Shown: positions 33,733 to 44,800 of the stretch, in pieces
Layout: each line of letters begins with the position of its first letter
Numbering within the stretch: the first letter of the stretch is position 1
From: Bilabrum cf. latius
Taxonomy: Eukaryota > Bigyra: Bicosoecida > Bigyra > Bicosoecida
Assembly: GCA_965178125.1 (NCBI GenBank)
Contig: OZ237748.1
Coordinates: 248,001 to 312,000 of the forward strand
Direction of reading: 5' to 3'
Length of the DNA: 64,000 nt
Notes under the pieces: generated by a model
The model's database searches: none
What the model saw: the letters and a program-made list of their open reading frames with translations, nothing else
Told to the model about the DNA's origin: nothing
Translations under genes and position numbers: made by a program

Positions 33733-34710
33733 ATGAACGGAGTAAAAAATCCTAAATAGTTAAAATTATTAGAAAAACACGATTCTAATATTATTACTAA
33801 AATTGACGGTGTGGATGTTATAATCATTACAAATGAAGAAGAAGTTAGAGATATAACTAAGGAATTAAAAACACGAAATAAAATGTAGCTGCTGTCGTTA
33901 ATCTTTTCAACTTATAACTGTATCATCTAGAAGGTAAATAAATTCAGAGATGAAGATAAAACTAAACAAACAGGACGTCCCTGCGCCCGTCCCGCGCCCT
34001 CTCCCCCCCACGAGGGACAGTCCGCCCCGAATCGACTGGTTCTCCTCAGTCGCGTCTCGCGCATGCTATACCACACTCGCCACAAATGTACACGCTACCC
34101 CAATCCTTGCATCGTCTGCGCCTCCAGGCTCGCTCCGATGCCTCCCCTTCTAGTCCTGCCCCATTCTGATCTGCTGTCTCCCTACGCACCCGTACGTCTC
34201 AGCCTTCGCCAGAAATCCTACTGCCTTGTGGTCTGGCCCCACCCGGCTGCCTCCGCTGCCCCTCCCTCCCCATGGGCCTCCACGCTCCCGAGCCCTACTG
34301 GCTTGCTCGGGCCTGTCCGTGCCCCTTCGTCGTCCCCGCCACGCGTCTGGTTAACCGCGCTCGGGGCATCCCGATCCTCCCCTTTCCTCCGTTCATCTTG
34401 GAATCCCCCTCTCCGTCGCCTCCCCCGGTGCCACCCGACCCCTTGGTGGGCCGCCGCCCGTCCACCCTGTCACCTCCGCCAAGCTCCCCCGTCTGCTCCT
34501 GTCCCCCTCTCACCTGGCCCCCTCGCTGTCATCTCCCGCCGTTGTTGTCCTCCACCTGCACGTGCGCTGCTGCTGTACCCTCCCCGTCGGAGCCCCCATC
34601 GCTGTCTCACAGCCCTCAATCCCAATGTCTGATGACACAGATAAGTAATATATTATGTGGCTAAATGTTTATTAGAAGGAGAACCCATAAAGATACATAG
34701 ATTAAAATAA
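33733..34710 (+). pseudogene. Small hypothetical protein, split by solo retrotransposon repeat
   Basis: Coding parts are about 33733-33966 and 34645-34710, giving about 99 aa. The C-terminal part VIYYVAKCLLEGEPIK aligns with VIILHSIAKSLLKNEPIE of the neighbouring gene at 34761, and STYNCIIQKV aligns with STYRCIIQYD, so the two are tandem paralogues. This one is interrupted by a B repeat. Promoter-like upstream region CTTAAATATATATTAACTAA. Confidence 0.6.
33967..34644 (-). mobile_element. Solo B repeat of Ngaro-type retrotransposon
   Basis: About 680 bp nearly identical to the B repeat of the copy at 39809, from CAAACAGGACGTCCC to ACACAGATAA, without the A part. The left edge is approximate (33961-33967). 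Inserted in a small viral gene without target duplication. Confidence 0.85.
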
Positions 34711-34760
34711 TTATTATTTTAAGTTTAACATTTATTATATATTAATTAACTAATATATAT

Positions 34761-35021
34761 ATGGATAAACCAAGCAAAGAAGACGTGTTGATAAAAACAA
34801 AAATTGATAATGTTGAAATAAATACTTTTGTGAATAAGAAAGAGGTAAACAATATAATAAAAGAGATGGAAAAAATGGATAAAGAAGAATTATACTATAT
34901 GAAATTATCCACATACAGATGTATAATCTAGTATGATAAAAAAAGTTGTGATGATGTAATTATATTACATTCTATAGCTAAATCATTATTAAAAAATGAA
35001 CCTATTGAAATGATACAGTAA
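34761..35021 (+). CDS. Small hypothetical protein, paralogue of the split upstream gene
   Basis: 86 aa, one TAG, TAA stop. Begins MDKPSKEDVLIKTKIDNVEI, similar to the start of the split gene at 33733. ATG lies directly on a TATATATATA box. No recognised domain; the retained paralogue may replace the broken one. Confidence 0.6.
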
Positions 35022-35238
35022 ATAAAATTTTCATAAATTTATTTATTTAACTTAATTAAATAAGTATTTGGTGTGGTTTTATGGTCTGGTTCATACTTTT
35101 GAAAGTAGGTTCACACTTTTGAAAGTAGGTTCACACTTTTGAAAGTAGGTTCATACTTTTTGAAGTAGGTTCATATTTTATAAATTATTGTCTAACTAGT
35201 CTAATAAATTAATATTTTAATAATATTAATTATTATAA
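35022..35238. other. Intergenic region with tandem repeat
   Basis: No gene. It contains the 20-bp tandem repeat noted separately, between the stops of two convergent genes. Confidence 0.5.
35087..35180. repeat. 20-bp tandem repeat, about 4.5 copies
   Basis: Unit AGGTTCACACTTTTGAAAGT with small variations (TCATAC in the outer copies). Each unit holds an imperfect inverted ACTTTTGAAAGT core. Confidence 0.85.
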
Positions 35239-36045
35239 TCACTTATATTTTTTTAATCCCGCCTATATGCCTTTTTCACCAAAACTATGTCTTAATGTGG
35301 GCTCCTTTCTCGTCTTCCAATCACTCCCTACTGCCTTTTCACTCATCATATATAAATCCCCACTATTTAATCTTATTATTCTTGGTTCACTAATTGCCTT
35401 ACTATTCTTAAACCACCACCAAGCCATCGGCTCATCCACACCACCAACTGGCACACATACAACACGTCGCCTTTCACTATCTCCGTGAAATCCTATCATC
35501 GTGCGGGTCAAATCATAATAATTATTACCTTCAATTATATAATTAACTCTTTTGGAATTACTTTTAACCCTATCCATTCCCATTTTTATATATTTCTCTA
35601 CTCTCTTCTTTACTCCCTTCATCATTTTCAATTTATTCACATTATAAACTCGTCCTTGTCCCTTTTCATAATCTTCTTTCTATTCATAATCATTCATAAA
35701 TACTAAATTATGACGGGCATTTTTATTTAACACCCTTCCCCTCCTTCTATCAAAATATTTTTTGTCCCACTCTAACCCCTTCAACTCGTCAAAGACTTTT
35801 TTAATTTTCTTTTTCCCATAAAATCCCCTTACTATTAATACTCTAGCCCCTAATTCTTCATCAATATCTTCATCTAAATTCATCATTTTACATTTATAAC
35901 CTTTTTCTTCGCATACTTCCATCATTCCATTTAAATCTTCATTTTTGAACCCTTCCCCCTTCATCAACCTTTTCCCCAACATTTCCATACCTATATGATT
36001 CTCTCCAGCGTCTCCAAATGTTAATGAAAACCTCTATTTGTCCAT
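35239..36045 (-). CDS. AlkB-like 2-oxoglutarate/Fe(II) oxygenase-type protein
   Basis: 268 aa, three TAG codons, TGA stop. The C-terminal half shows the pattern of a protein family common in large DNA viruses: GFHGDSERRRVVCV, AWWWFKNSK, LNSGDLYMMSEKAVGSDWK, TLRHSFG, where H-x-D and the distal His would bind iron. The N-terminal part (LTFGDAGENHIGM) is also typical of those viral proteins. The expected activity is oxidative demethylation or another 2OG-dependent oxidation. Convergent with the paralogue pair to its left and divergent to the zinc-ribbon gene. Confidence 0.7.
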
Positions 36046-36150
36046 ATTTATATATAATATGTATAGTAATTAATTTTTAAGCTCGTTTTTTAAGAAATAT
36101 CGCGGTTAAAATGACTTAAAGATAATTTTATATACTAATTATATAATAGA

Positions 36151-36702
36151 ATGTGTAAAAAGTGTATTGAACGAATAAAGGAACATACCGGTGATATAAA
36201 ATGGATGGACATTTAGAAGAAATTAATTTATATTGGTTCAACCGTGATTCAAGGTGATAAATTGGGTAATTGTATTTGTGGGCACGAGATACGAACCGAG
36301 CACAAAATAGAGCATCCACCAAGTGGATATGTATTTAATGTGGGTTCCAGCTGTATAAAGTAGATGATAAAGGATAAAGAAAATGAAATTCGTAAAAAAT
36401 GCTTATATTAGAGGTGTGGCATTTGTAAAAAAAATGTAGCTAGAGACCGATTTAAAAAGCATTGTGAAGGTATAAGGCATAATGAATTAGAAAAGAAATA
36501 GAAGGATTTAGAAGAGAAAAGGAAGAATGAAAAAAGATGTGAAGTGTGTTTTTGTAGAATGAATAAAGATGATTGGAGGACGACCTGCAAGTCTTGTTTT
36601 ACGATGGCAAAATATGGAAAAAAGGCGTGTAAAAAATGTAAAGTGTCTAGAATAAAAGATATGAGATATTCAATTTGTTATAAATGTTATATTGAAAAAT
36701 AA
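36151..36702 (+). CDS. Cys-rich zinc-ribbon protein
   Basis: 183 aa, several TAG codons, TAA stop. Begins MCKKCIERIKEH; has CICGHEIRTEHKIEHPPSGYVFNVGSSC and later C-x2-C pairs (CGICKK, CEVCFCRM, CKSC, CKKCK, CYKCY). The element B counterpart at 50107 shares this architecture (MCYKCKNF, CSHPIKTVFLVKYPPTGDIFDLGSEC). Multiple zinc-binding modules suggest a nucleic-acid or protein-binding regulator. Confidence 0.7.
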
Positions 36703-37000
36703 TAATTAGATATTAATGATAAAATTAATATTTAACATAATGATGATGGAAGTTAGAAGGGGCTATATTACAACCTTCTAAAGTGATTGAACTTTTGGGC
36801 TAGAAATACATGTATATTCTTATCACCATCATAAAATTACGATATCCACGTTTTGCTAGAAATACTATATAATTATTCGCAATTTGTGGATATTGTCATC
36901 GTATAGATTTAATATAGCGGTTATATGAAAAATATTTATTGTATTCTAGGGCCTTTATTTGATGGTATCATTATATATTAATAAGAAAATTAATATGTAA
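36703..37000. other. Intergenic region with inverted copy of the element A hairpin
   Basis: No gene seen. Contains hairpin copy 3 with its flanks, in minus orientation, between convergent genes. Confidence 0.5.
36844..36891 (-). repeat. Element A hairpin, copy 3 (inverted)
   Basis: Reverse complement of copy 2; identity extends to 36925. The left flank (CTTCTAAAGTGATTGAACTTTT) is the inverted form of the flank seen after copies 1 and 2. Confidence 0.8.
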
Positions 37001-37765
37001 TTAAAAATCTCCTAGAGCATTATTTATCTATTCTCTAAAAGCTTCTTCATCATCGGGTTCATCTTCTGGCTTCTTGACATTACGTTTATTGTCCCTGTCT
37101 TTCTTCTTCTTATTCCTCTTTTTGGTTTTTTTGGCTCTCAATGGCTTTTCTTCTTCTGGTTCCTCTACTTCCTCGGGTATAAATTGACCGTATGACAAAT
37201 TTATATATTTGATGGCTTTGTCCTTCTTTTTAATTGTCATTATGGGGTCTTTACTCTCAAAATTTCCTGTATAATAAATCGGGGGCTCACTAGAAAACAT
37301 ATAAATGTATGGAACAAATGGATTTTTGGCGCTGTCGGTCTTCATATCAGGGGTTAGATACAAACCATTTAATTCGTCTTCATCCACTAGTTCAAATTTA
37401 TCTTCTACGGTATTATTAAAAAATATCCCTTTATGATCCTAACGCCGGATGGGGTTCGGTGTTGATGCCAGAGTGGGAGCGCGTGAACGTCTCGTTGGGT
37501 TCCGATGGCGGTTGCGACCGGGAAGGTGCGACCAAGCCAACGGATTGCTTGCGATGACGCGCATACCCTCTCTGTGTTCAGGAGAGGGGCGGAGATTGGG
37601 TAATTCTTGCCATGTCTGATTGTTAACGAGACTAGGTTGCGCGTACACTCTGGCATCAAAAGTTTTAAAGAAGAATTGATTAATATATTTCTTGGCTTTC
37701 TTTACGGCTCCTTCTTCTAAAAGTTCCATTAATTCACTAGGTTCATAACTTTGAAAATTTGACAT
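37001..37765 (-). pseudogene. Hypothetical protein, split by a 225-bp insertion
   Basis: Coding parts are 37659-37765 and 37001-37433, joining in frame to 179 aa with one TAG and a TAA stop. Starts MSNFQSYEPSELMELLEEG; the C-terminal half is a Lys/Glu-rich low-complexity tail (KKTKKRNKKKKDRDNK). No family recognised. The insertion is a short Crypton-like derivative. Confidence 0.65.
37434..37658 (+). mobile_element. 225-bp non-autonomous Crypton-like element
   Basis: Begins TGATCCTAACGCCGGATGGG and ends ACACTCTGGCATCA, like the units at 18008-19825. No coding capacity and no target duplication. Flanks join as TTTA / AAAG, and the ATPase insertion joins as TTTAT / AAAG, so both sites look alike. 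Confidence 0.85.
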
Positions 37766-37857
37766 CCTATATATATAATTAAATAATATAATCTTTAAGT
37801 CATTTTAAACGCGTTTAATTGGCTTAAAAATTAAATTTCTATAGTATATATAGGTAA

Positions 37858-38202
37858 ATGGTAAAATCAAGTGATGTTCGTATAGTGAAAACCCAGCTTA
37901 TTAAAAATAAAAAGCCCGTGTTCAGTTTTATATTTCCAAAAAGAGATACAGATGATGGATATAACGAGCTTGAAATGACAACCATATTAAAGGCATACAT
38001 TAAAAGGCTACTACAGCAAAAACCCCATCTAAAAAATTATGATGGATATATTAGTTCTCTTTATGCTGTTGGTTGGAGAACAGGGGCCCCGTTTAAATTA
38101 AGTAGTGATGTTAGTTTATTTAATCCATCCTCCCGCTATGTCTTCTTAAGTGATGAACCGGTTAAAAAGTTCGTATTATTTGTATCCGCTCCTAATCCAT
38201 AA
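37858..38202 (+). CDS. Hypothetical protein
   Basis: 114 aa, no TAG, TAA stop. ATG follows TATAGTATATATAGGTAA, nearly the same leader as the gene at 53584 in element B. Mixed alpha/beta composition (VFSFIFPKRDTDDGYNE, YVFLSDEPVKKFVLF). No recognised family. It lies just upstream of PolB, with a second promoter between them. Confidence 0.6.
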   Translation: MVKSSDVRIVKTQLIKNKKPVFSFIFPKRDTDDGYNELEMTTILKAYIKRLLQQKPHLKNYDGYISSLYAVGWRTGAPFKLSSDVSLFNPSSRYVFLSDEPVKKFVLFVSAPNP

Positions 38203-38280
38203 TTACATTTTATAATTTAAACTTTATAAATTGTGTTTAAAATGGCTTAAAAAATATATAATACTATAGTATATAAGAAA

Positions 38281-39777
38281 ATGAATTATACAAATGTATT
38301 AAAGCAATTGAATATATGTTTTGGTAAGGCATATGACAACCCGATAAAAAGCATAAAATATTTAGAAAAGGTTTTTAATAATAAACCTATCACCACTAAG
38401 AATATATATAAATTGGTTCAAGGTTTGAAAATAGATATAGAAATTAGAGAGAAAACCGATATTAAGGTCTATAATCTTAGTAAATAGAAAGATAGTTTTA
38501 AAAGGGTTTGTTTAGAATATAAAGATGGAATGTTTAAAGCCGTCCAGAGGATGAAGCCATTATTTACCCGATGCTATAAATCTATGGTTGTTAAATTAAC
38601 CGATAAAGCGGAAATATTGGAAGATAATAAATATAGAGTTGAAAGCTTAATGGATTATCACACTAAAAAATATTATTTAAAATATACAATTCATAAATGT
38701 CCCGAGAATGAGGATATTAAAGAATGGTCCTTGAGGTTAAGCGTAGCCAGTGATGAATTACACGACGATAACCCATCCTTAAACATTATGAAATATGGAA
38801 TCAGACAAACAGCCTTACATTTTTTTACAATGTTTAATATGATGACAGAAAGCCCACCGGAAATAACCCCAGAAGAGGCGGTATTTATTGAAGGAGCAAC
38901 ACGAGGAGGCATTCAATACCATCAAAAAGGACAATACGATGAATTTATCACCTATGATATAAACAGTCATTACCCTTTTATTATGTCATCTAGTTCATTA
39001 TTACCATATGGAAAACCTATTTATAAAAAAATGGAAAATATCCAAATAACAAAGAATAACGAAATAGGAATTTATAAATGTAAAGTAAGTAGGGGAAAAT
39101 GCGAACCAAAATTATTTAATATGTTTAAAGTATTTGAAAATGAATTTACATATTATGTTTTTACAGATATGAATATATTTATTAAATATGGTTATGAAAT
39201 TGAAATGTCTAATGATAAATTTAATTTTATGACCTATGACAGATATATTAAGGGGGAAACCCTATTTAGTAATTATGTTTAGATGTTTTATAAATTAAAA
39301 GAAAAATCATATCTAGCAAAAGAAATATTAAATTCATTATGGGGTAAATTATGTAGTTCTAAAAAAAAAATTATTACATCAAATGATAAAAATATTAATA
39401 TTGACAAATTTAATATTGACAGAATTGAAATGAACGAAGAAGGGGATGATTTTATTTATCATCTAAAATATAAGGTTCCTTTTAAATATAGTTGGGGTAA
39501 AATAAAGCCGTGGATATTGAGTTATTCAAGATCTAAGATAATGAAAAAAGTTAATAGTAAGAACATACAGCACGTTGTAAGAATTCATACCGACAGTATA
39601 ACATTTAGTAAAAGATTAAATTTAAAAATAAGTAAAGATTTAGGAGGTTATAAAATAGAATAGGCGAATCAAAAGAATCAAAAAATGATTCTTTACGGGT
39701 AGAATGATTTAGTAATTGTAAATGAAGAGAACGAAATAATAAAAAGAAAAGGTAAGAAGACGGGGTTTATTTTTTAA
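38281..39777 (+). CDS. polB: Protein-primed family B DNA polymerase, short form
   Basis: 498 aa, four TAG codons, TAA stop. Polymerase motifs: YDINSHYPFIM (motif A), KEILNSLWGKLCSS (motif B), VRIHTDSITFS (motif C; the first Asp of the usual DTDS is replaced by His). FIEGATRGGIQY before motif A fits the region preceding motif A in DNA_pol_B_2 enzymes. Polinton polymerases are usually more than twice as long; here the N-terminal 200 residues show no clear exonuclease motifs. It is either a minimal replicative enzyme or a degenerate one. It would copy the viral genome from a protein primer. Confidence 0.8.
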
Positions 39778-39808
39778 ATATATAAATAAATATTAAATAT
39801 ATAAAATG

Positions 39809-39895
39809 TGAACTCTGCTGCGAATCAATGAGTCCTCCTTCTACATGCCCAATGGCCAAATCACGGACCCGCTCCCACAGTTGGGGCAGTTCCAT
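39809..39895. repeat. A1 repeat of retrotransposon copy 2
   Basis: 87 bp, TGAACTCTGCTGCGAATC to GGCAGTTCCAT; repeated at 40581-40667. Confidence 0.9.
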
Positions 39896-39950
39896 AAAAA
39901 AACAAACAGGACGTCCCTGCGCCCGTCCCGCGCCCTCTCCCCCCCACGAG

Positions 39951-40580
39951 GGACAGTCCGCCCCGAATCGACTGGTTCTCCTCAGTCGCGTCTCGCGCAT
40001 GCTATACCACACTCGCCACAAATGTACACGCTACCCCAATCCTTGCATCGTCTGCGCCTCCAGGCTCGCTCCGATGCCTCCCCTTCTAGTCCTGCCCCAT
40101 TCTGATCTGCTGTCTCCCTACGCACCCGTACGTCTCAGCCTTCGCCAGAAATCCTACTGCCTTGTGGTCTGGCCCCACTCGGCTGCCTCCGCTGCCCCTC
40201 CCTCCCCATGGGCCTCCACGCTCCCGAGCCCTACTGGCTTGCTCGGGCCTGTCCGTGCCCCTTCGTCGTCCCCGCCACGCGTCTGGTTAACCGCGCTCGG
40301 GGCATCCCGATCCTCCCCTTTCCTCCGTTCATCTTGGAATCCCCCTCTCCGTCGCCTCCCCCGGTGCCACCCGACCCCTTGGTGGGCCGCCGCCCGTCCA
40401 CCCTGTCACCTCCGCCAAGCTCCCCCGTCTGCTCCTGTCCCCCTCTCACCTGGCCCCCTCGCTGTCACCTCCCGCCGTTGTTGTCCTCCACCTGCACGTG
40501 CGCTGCTGCTGTACCCTCCCCGTCGGAGCCCCCATCGCTGTCTCACAGCCCTCAATCCCAATGTCTGATGACACAGATAA
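39951..40580. repeat. B1 repeat core of retrotransposon copy 2
   Basis: About 630 bp from GGACAGTCCGCC to ACACAGATAA; matches 47639-48266. Confidence 0.9.
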
Positions 40581-40667
40581 TGAACTCTGCTGCGAATCAA
40601 TGAGTCCTCCTTCTACATGCCCAATGGCCAAATCACGGACCCGCTCCCACAGTTGGGGCAGTTCCAT
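40581..40667. repeat. A2 repeat of retrotransposon copy 2
   Basis: Second 87-bp A repeat, adjoining the stop codon of the YR gene. Confidence 0.9.
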
Positions 40668-41830
40668 TACTTTCCAATACTTGCAGCAGTTGCAGCGTGG
40701 TCCAGCGCTGCCGTCCACACCCGTGTCGGCTGAGTGAGGTCAACCGAGGAGGGGAGTGGCAGGGGCCGAAGCGCGAAGATGTTCTCGTTCCGGTAGCGGC
40801 GGGCTGCCACCAGAGTCTTCCAGGCACCCGCGCGCATGATGGTGTCGTCCGAGCAGCCCTGCCTACTCAGTGTGGTGATGGCCGTCACGCGCAGGGAGTG
40901 GCCCGACAGGTGCAACTGGGGCCGACCGCAGCACCGGCGAAACTCCGCGATCACTGTAGCCGCCCCGCATCGGGCTGGTGCGAACAGGTACGCTGGTCCA
41001 GTCGATGGGCGGTGCTCGAGGAATCGGCGTAGAGCCGCCACCGATGCGATGCCATGTGCGGCGCGCAGGTACTCCAGCAAGATGCGGACACCGCAAAAGC
41101 GGGCGCCGTGGGGCTGGCCACCGACGTACCGCACCGGACGGACGCTGCTCAGCATCAGGGAGCGCGTGTCCCGCGACTTGTTGGGTCCCAGCAGGATCTC
41201 GATGGAGCTGACGGCACCGTCCGAGTCCACGCCCACCACCAGGTGGCCCCGTGCCATCCCGCGCTGCTCGTCACCCACAGTCGCCTGGGCGATTTCGCCC
41301 AGACGTGCGGCGCTGAAGAAGGCTACAGCCGCTGCCGTGCGAGCCGCGTGCTCCTAGGGTCCCCGTGGCCGTGCGGTGAACCACACAGCGAGCCGATGCA
41401 GGTCAGCCGGGTGCTTGCGCCCAGAGGCGGCCTTGGAGGCCACCGGGCCGCCCGGTGCCGCTGCCCTGGCCATGTGGGTGGCGAAGTACGACAGCAACGA
41501 GCGCAGACGCTTGGACTGGCCACCCGGCAGGCCGTGCAAGATCACGAACGCCCTGAACACGGTGCTGACGTATGAGCGCAGAGTCGGTCCACCGATCGTG
41601 CCCGTGCGGTCCTCGCCGCGCCACACCGCGTACCTGCAGCACGCGATGTCGAGCGCCCGTTGCGCCCTCAGTGGGTCCTCGTAGCCTGCACACGGGTCCT
41701 CGGCTTCCCCGCGGTCCCGACGGAATTGTTCGAATCCACGGAGGGCTGTAGCCCCTGAAGCCAGACCTTTAGCGCCACCGCCCGAGAGCGCCCGAACCGT
41801 TGCATACACGTCCAGATCCACGGCGGACAC
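40667..41830 (-). CDS. Tyrosine recombinase of retrotransposon copy 2
   Basis: 387 aa from a GTG, the same length as copy 1. TAG at 41354-41356 aligns with CAG in copy 1. Catalytic pattern kept: HLSGHSLRVTA, MRAGAWKTLV, ARRYRNEN. No ATG near the N-terminus, so translation may start at a non-ATG codon or by frameshift from the overlapping RT gene. Confidence 0.85.
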
Positions 41831-44800
41831 CGCGCCCGCTCCACCGTCTCGCCCCAGCGGAGGTAATGGCGAGGCGAGAAGTTCCGAGAGAGAGCGTCCG
41901 CCACGAAGTTGGCCTTGCTGCTCACGTGCTGCGAGAAGAGCTGGAAGTCATGGCGTGTCACGGTAGTGAACAACGGCCCCAACAGTCTGTTGAGGCACAG
42001 GCGGCGTGCAGAGCCCTTGCGAAGAGAAGTACACACAGGCAGATTGTCCCCGTACACGGTCACGTTCCTGCCCGCGAGCTCCGGTGCCCACCGCTGCACG
42101 AGGAGCACCACGGCCGCCAACTCGGCTTGCGGCATCTGACTGGGGCCCACAGTGCGTGGCCAGAATCCCTGGACGAGGCGCCGGCCGCGATGACTATCGC
42201 CCGGAGTGCCGTACAGCTGCAGTGTCCCCCCGAACCCTTCCTTGCTGGCGTCCACGTACATCACTGCCCGAGGTCCCCGATGTGGGGACGTGGGGAACCG
42301 GCGTGAGCGGTTGGCCTGCACGCTGGCACGCAGGGTCCTGAGTGTGTCGAGGATCGGCCGGTCCAGCTGGTGAGGGCCCCCCCGCAGCGGCATGCGGTGC
42401 TGGGCACACTGCAGGAGCCCGAGCTGGGGCTTCAGGCACACCAATGCCCCCGCTGCAAACCCCAACTCTCCGATGACGGACTTGAACTCCAACGACGTGG
42501 ACACCGCCCCGGCCTCGATGATGGATGTCAAGCGCTTCACCAGAGCCTCCTACTTGGCCTGCGGCAGGGCGATCCGCAGTGCGGCGAGGTCCAGCTCGTA
42601 CCCGAGGTAGGTGAGCACGGAGCGGGGATGTTCCCCACGCGCCTTGGACCGTGAGATGGGGAAGCCCAGGTACTCAGCCTCGGACATGAGCTGAGCCGTC
42701 ATCCATGGGGCCCGGGGTGCGGCAGCGAGAAGCAGCTGGTCGTCGCTGAAGACGGTGGTTGCACACGGCGCGCGCGGGAGGGCGAAGCTGCAACGCTCAC
42801 GGAATCTGCGGTTGAAGGCGGTGCTGGTTAGACAGGCCCACCCCGGCGAGGACGCCGAGCCCATGCTGAGGACAGCGTAGAGAGCTGCCCGGTCCCCCGT
42901 CTTGGACCACATGTGACACGCGTCCGCCAGCCGAAGCTTGAGCGAGAAGAACCACTTGGAGAAGTCAATGGCGGCACCATGCATCGCCACCCCTGCTGGA
43001 AGCTAGCGGTGGAACTTCACGGCCTCCTTCATGACCACGGTGATGTCGTCGAGCAAGCACGGCGTGTACTGCCGGTAGTCCACAAAGCCATTCACGCCCT
43101 TCCCCGTGGTGGAGCTCTCGCGGGCGGACGCGTCCACGATGGCGCGATACTGCCCTGCGGCCTTCTTGGCGATGTAGCTGGTGAACGAGATGCGAGATGG
43201 CGGCACCTCGTGCTCGGCCAGTGGCACGATCCAGCCGGCACGGACAGCGGCACCGTGCGCCAGCTCAGCATGAGTGCGCGTGGCAGCGTCTGAGTAGCGT
43301 GTCTGCTCCACCGCCGCGTCCCGTGGACTGCCCGCGCCGGGGTCAGTGCAGAGTGGGAAGCCGTAGCGGATGCCGGCCACGGCCGCCTCATACAGAGACA
43401 GCGCCTGCCAAGCCGCCGGTCCCCGAGGTTCCGTCGGGGGACAGCGCACGCCGAAGAAGGACTCCAACCGGCGCAGACGAGCGCCCGTGCAGCGGTGGCC
43501 CCGGACAGAGCCGCGGGCGATGGCCACGTCAGCCATCGGGTCGAGGAGCAGTCGGTGTCTGGCGAACTCAGCAGCCGGAGCTGAGGACACGCGGCGCAGC
43601 GGCGCGGAGGTGAAGTCGGCCAAGCGGGTGGAGGGGATGTCCTCGGCCGTCCTGGCTGTGGGAAGCGGCGGCTCCGCAGCAGCGGCGGCAGCCATGCGGT
43701 GCAGCACTCGAGGCAGCGTGGAGCGTTGCCACGTTGCCCGGTCGCGACGTGCACGGTCCTGCACAGCAGGGTCCAGCAGAGAGGGCACCGGCTTCAAGCG
43801 GCGGGAGGAGCTAGCGATCGTCGCGGAGAGGCCGGCTGCCGTCAGGTGTGCCTGGGATGAGGCAGGACCCGTCCTGGTGATGGCTAAGTCCGAGGCGAGA
43901 TCCGACCGTGCTGTCTGCCCGACCGCGCGTCCCTGCCGGGGCGCCACGCGAGCCCCACCAGCATGGCTGACACCGCCCGCCATGATCTCCTGCCTGCTCT
44001 CGACTCCTCCACCACGGCTGACACCGTCCTCCACGATCTCCTGCCTGCTCTCGACTCCTCCACCACGGCTGACACCGCCCTCCACGATCTCCTGCCTGCT
44101 CTCGACTCCTCCACCACGGCTGACACCGCTCTCCACGATCTCCTGCCTGCTCTCGACTCCTCCACCACGGCTGACACCGCCCTCCACGATCTCCTGCCTG
44201 CTCTCGACTCCTCCACCACGGCTGACACCGTCCTCCACGATCTCCTGCCTGCTCTCGACACCTCCACCACGGCTGACACCGTCCTCCACGATCTCCTGCC
44301 TGCTCTCGACTCCTCCACCACGGCTGACACCGCTCGCCACGATCGCCTGCCTGCTCTCGACTCCTCCACCACGGCTGACCCCGCCCTCCACGATCTCCTG
44401 CCTGCTCTCGACTCCTCCACCACGGCTGACACCGTCCTCCACGATCCCCTGCCTGCTCTCGACTCCTCCACCACGGCTGACACCGTCCTGCACGATCTCC
44501 TGCCTGCTCTCGACTCCTCCACCACGGCTGACACCGTCCTCCACGATCCCCTGCCTGCTCGCGACTCCTCCACCACGGCTGACACCGTCCTCCACGATCG
44601 CCTGCCTGCTCTCGACGCCGCCAGTGCCGCTGATATGGTCCGCCCCGACCGCATCACGTGCACCCCTGCGGTTCGCCGCGGAGTTGGTGGCGGCAAGTGC
44701 ACGATGGCCGGCCCGGTGGGCCCGTGACCATAACGTCGGCAATTTCCAAGATGACCAGAAGCGCCCCCTGGCTTGGGGCGCCGTTGCATTGCGTGGCGGT

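Larger units (their letters stand above)
3700..39808. mobile_element. Element A: integrated Polinton-like virus, interrupted
   Basis: AT-rich block with Polinton/PLV hallmark genes: rve integrase with chromodomain, packaging ATPase, adenain-like protease, penton, double-jelly-roll MCP and protein-primed PolB. Ends are approximate. The left end is set by composition. The right end is hidden by a retrotransposon at 39809, so the stretch 37-39.8 kb, including PolB, is assigned here by continuity and shared promoter style only. GC-rich insertions account for about 15 kb. Confidence 0.75.
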
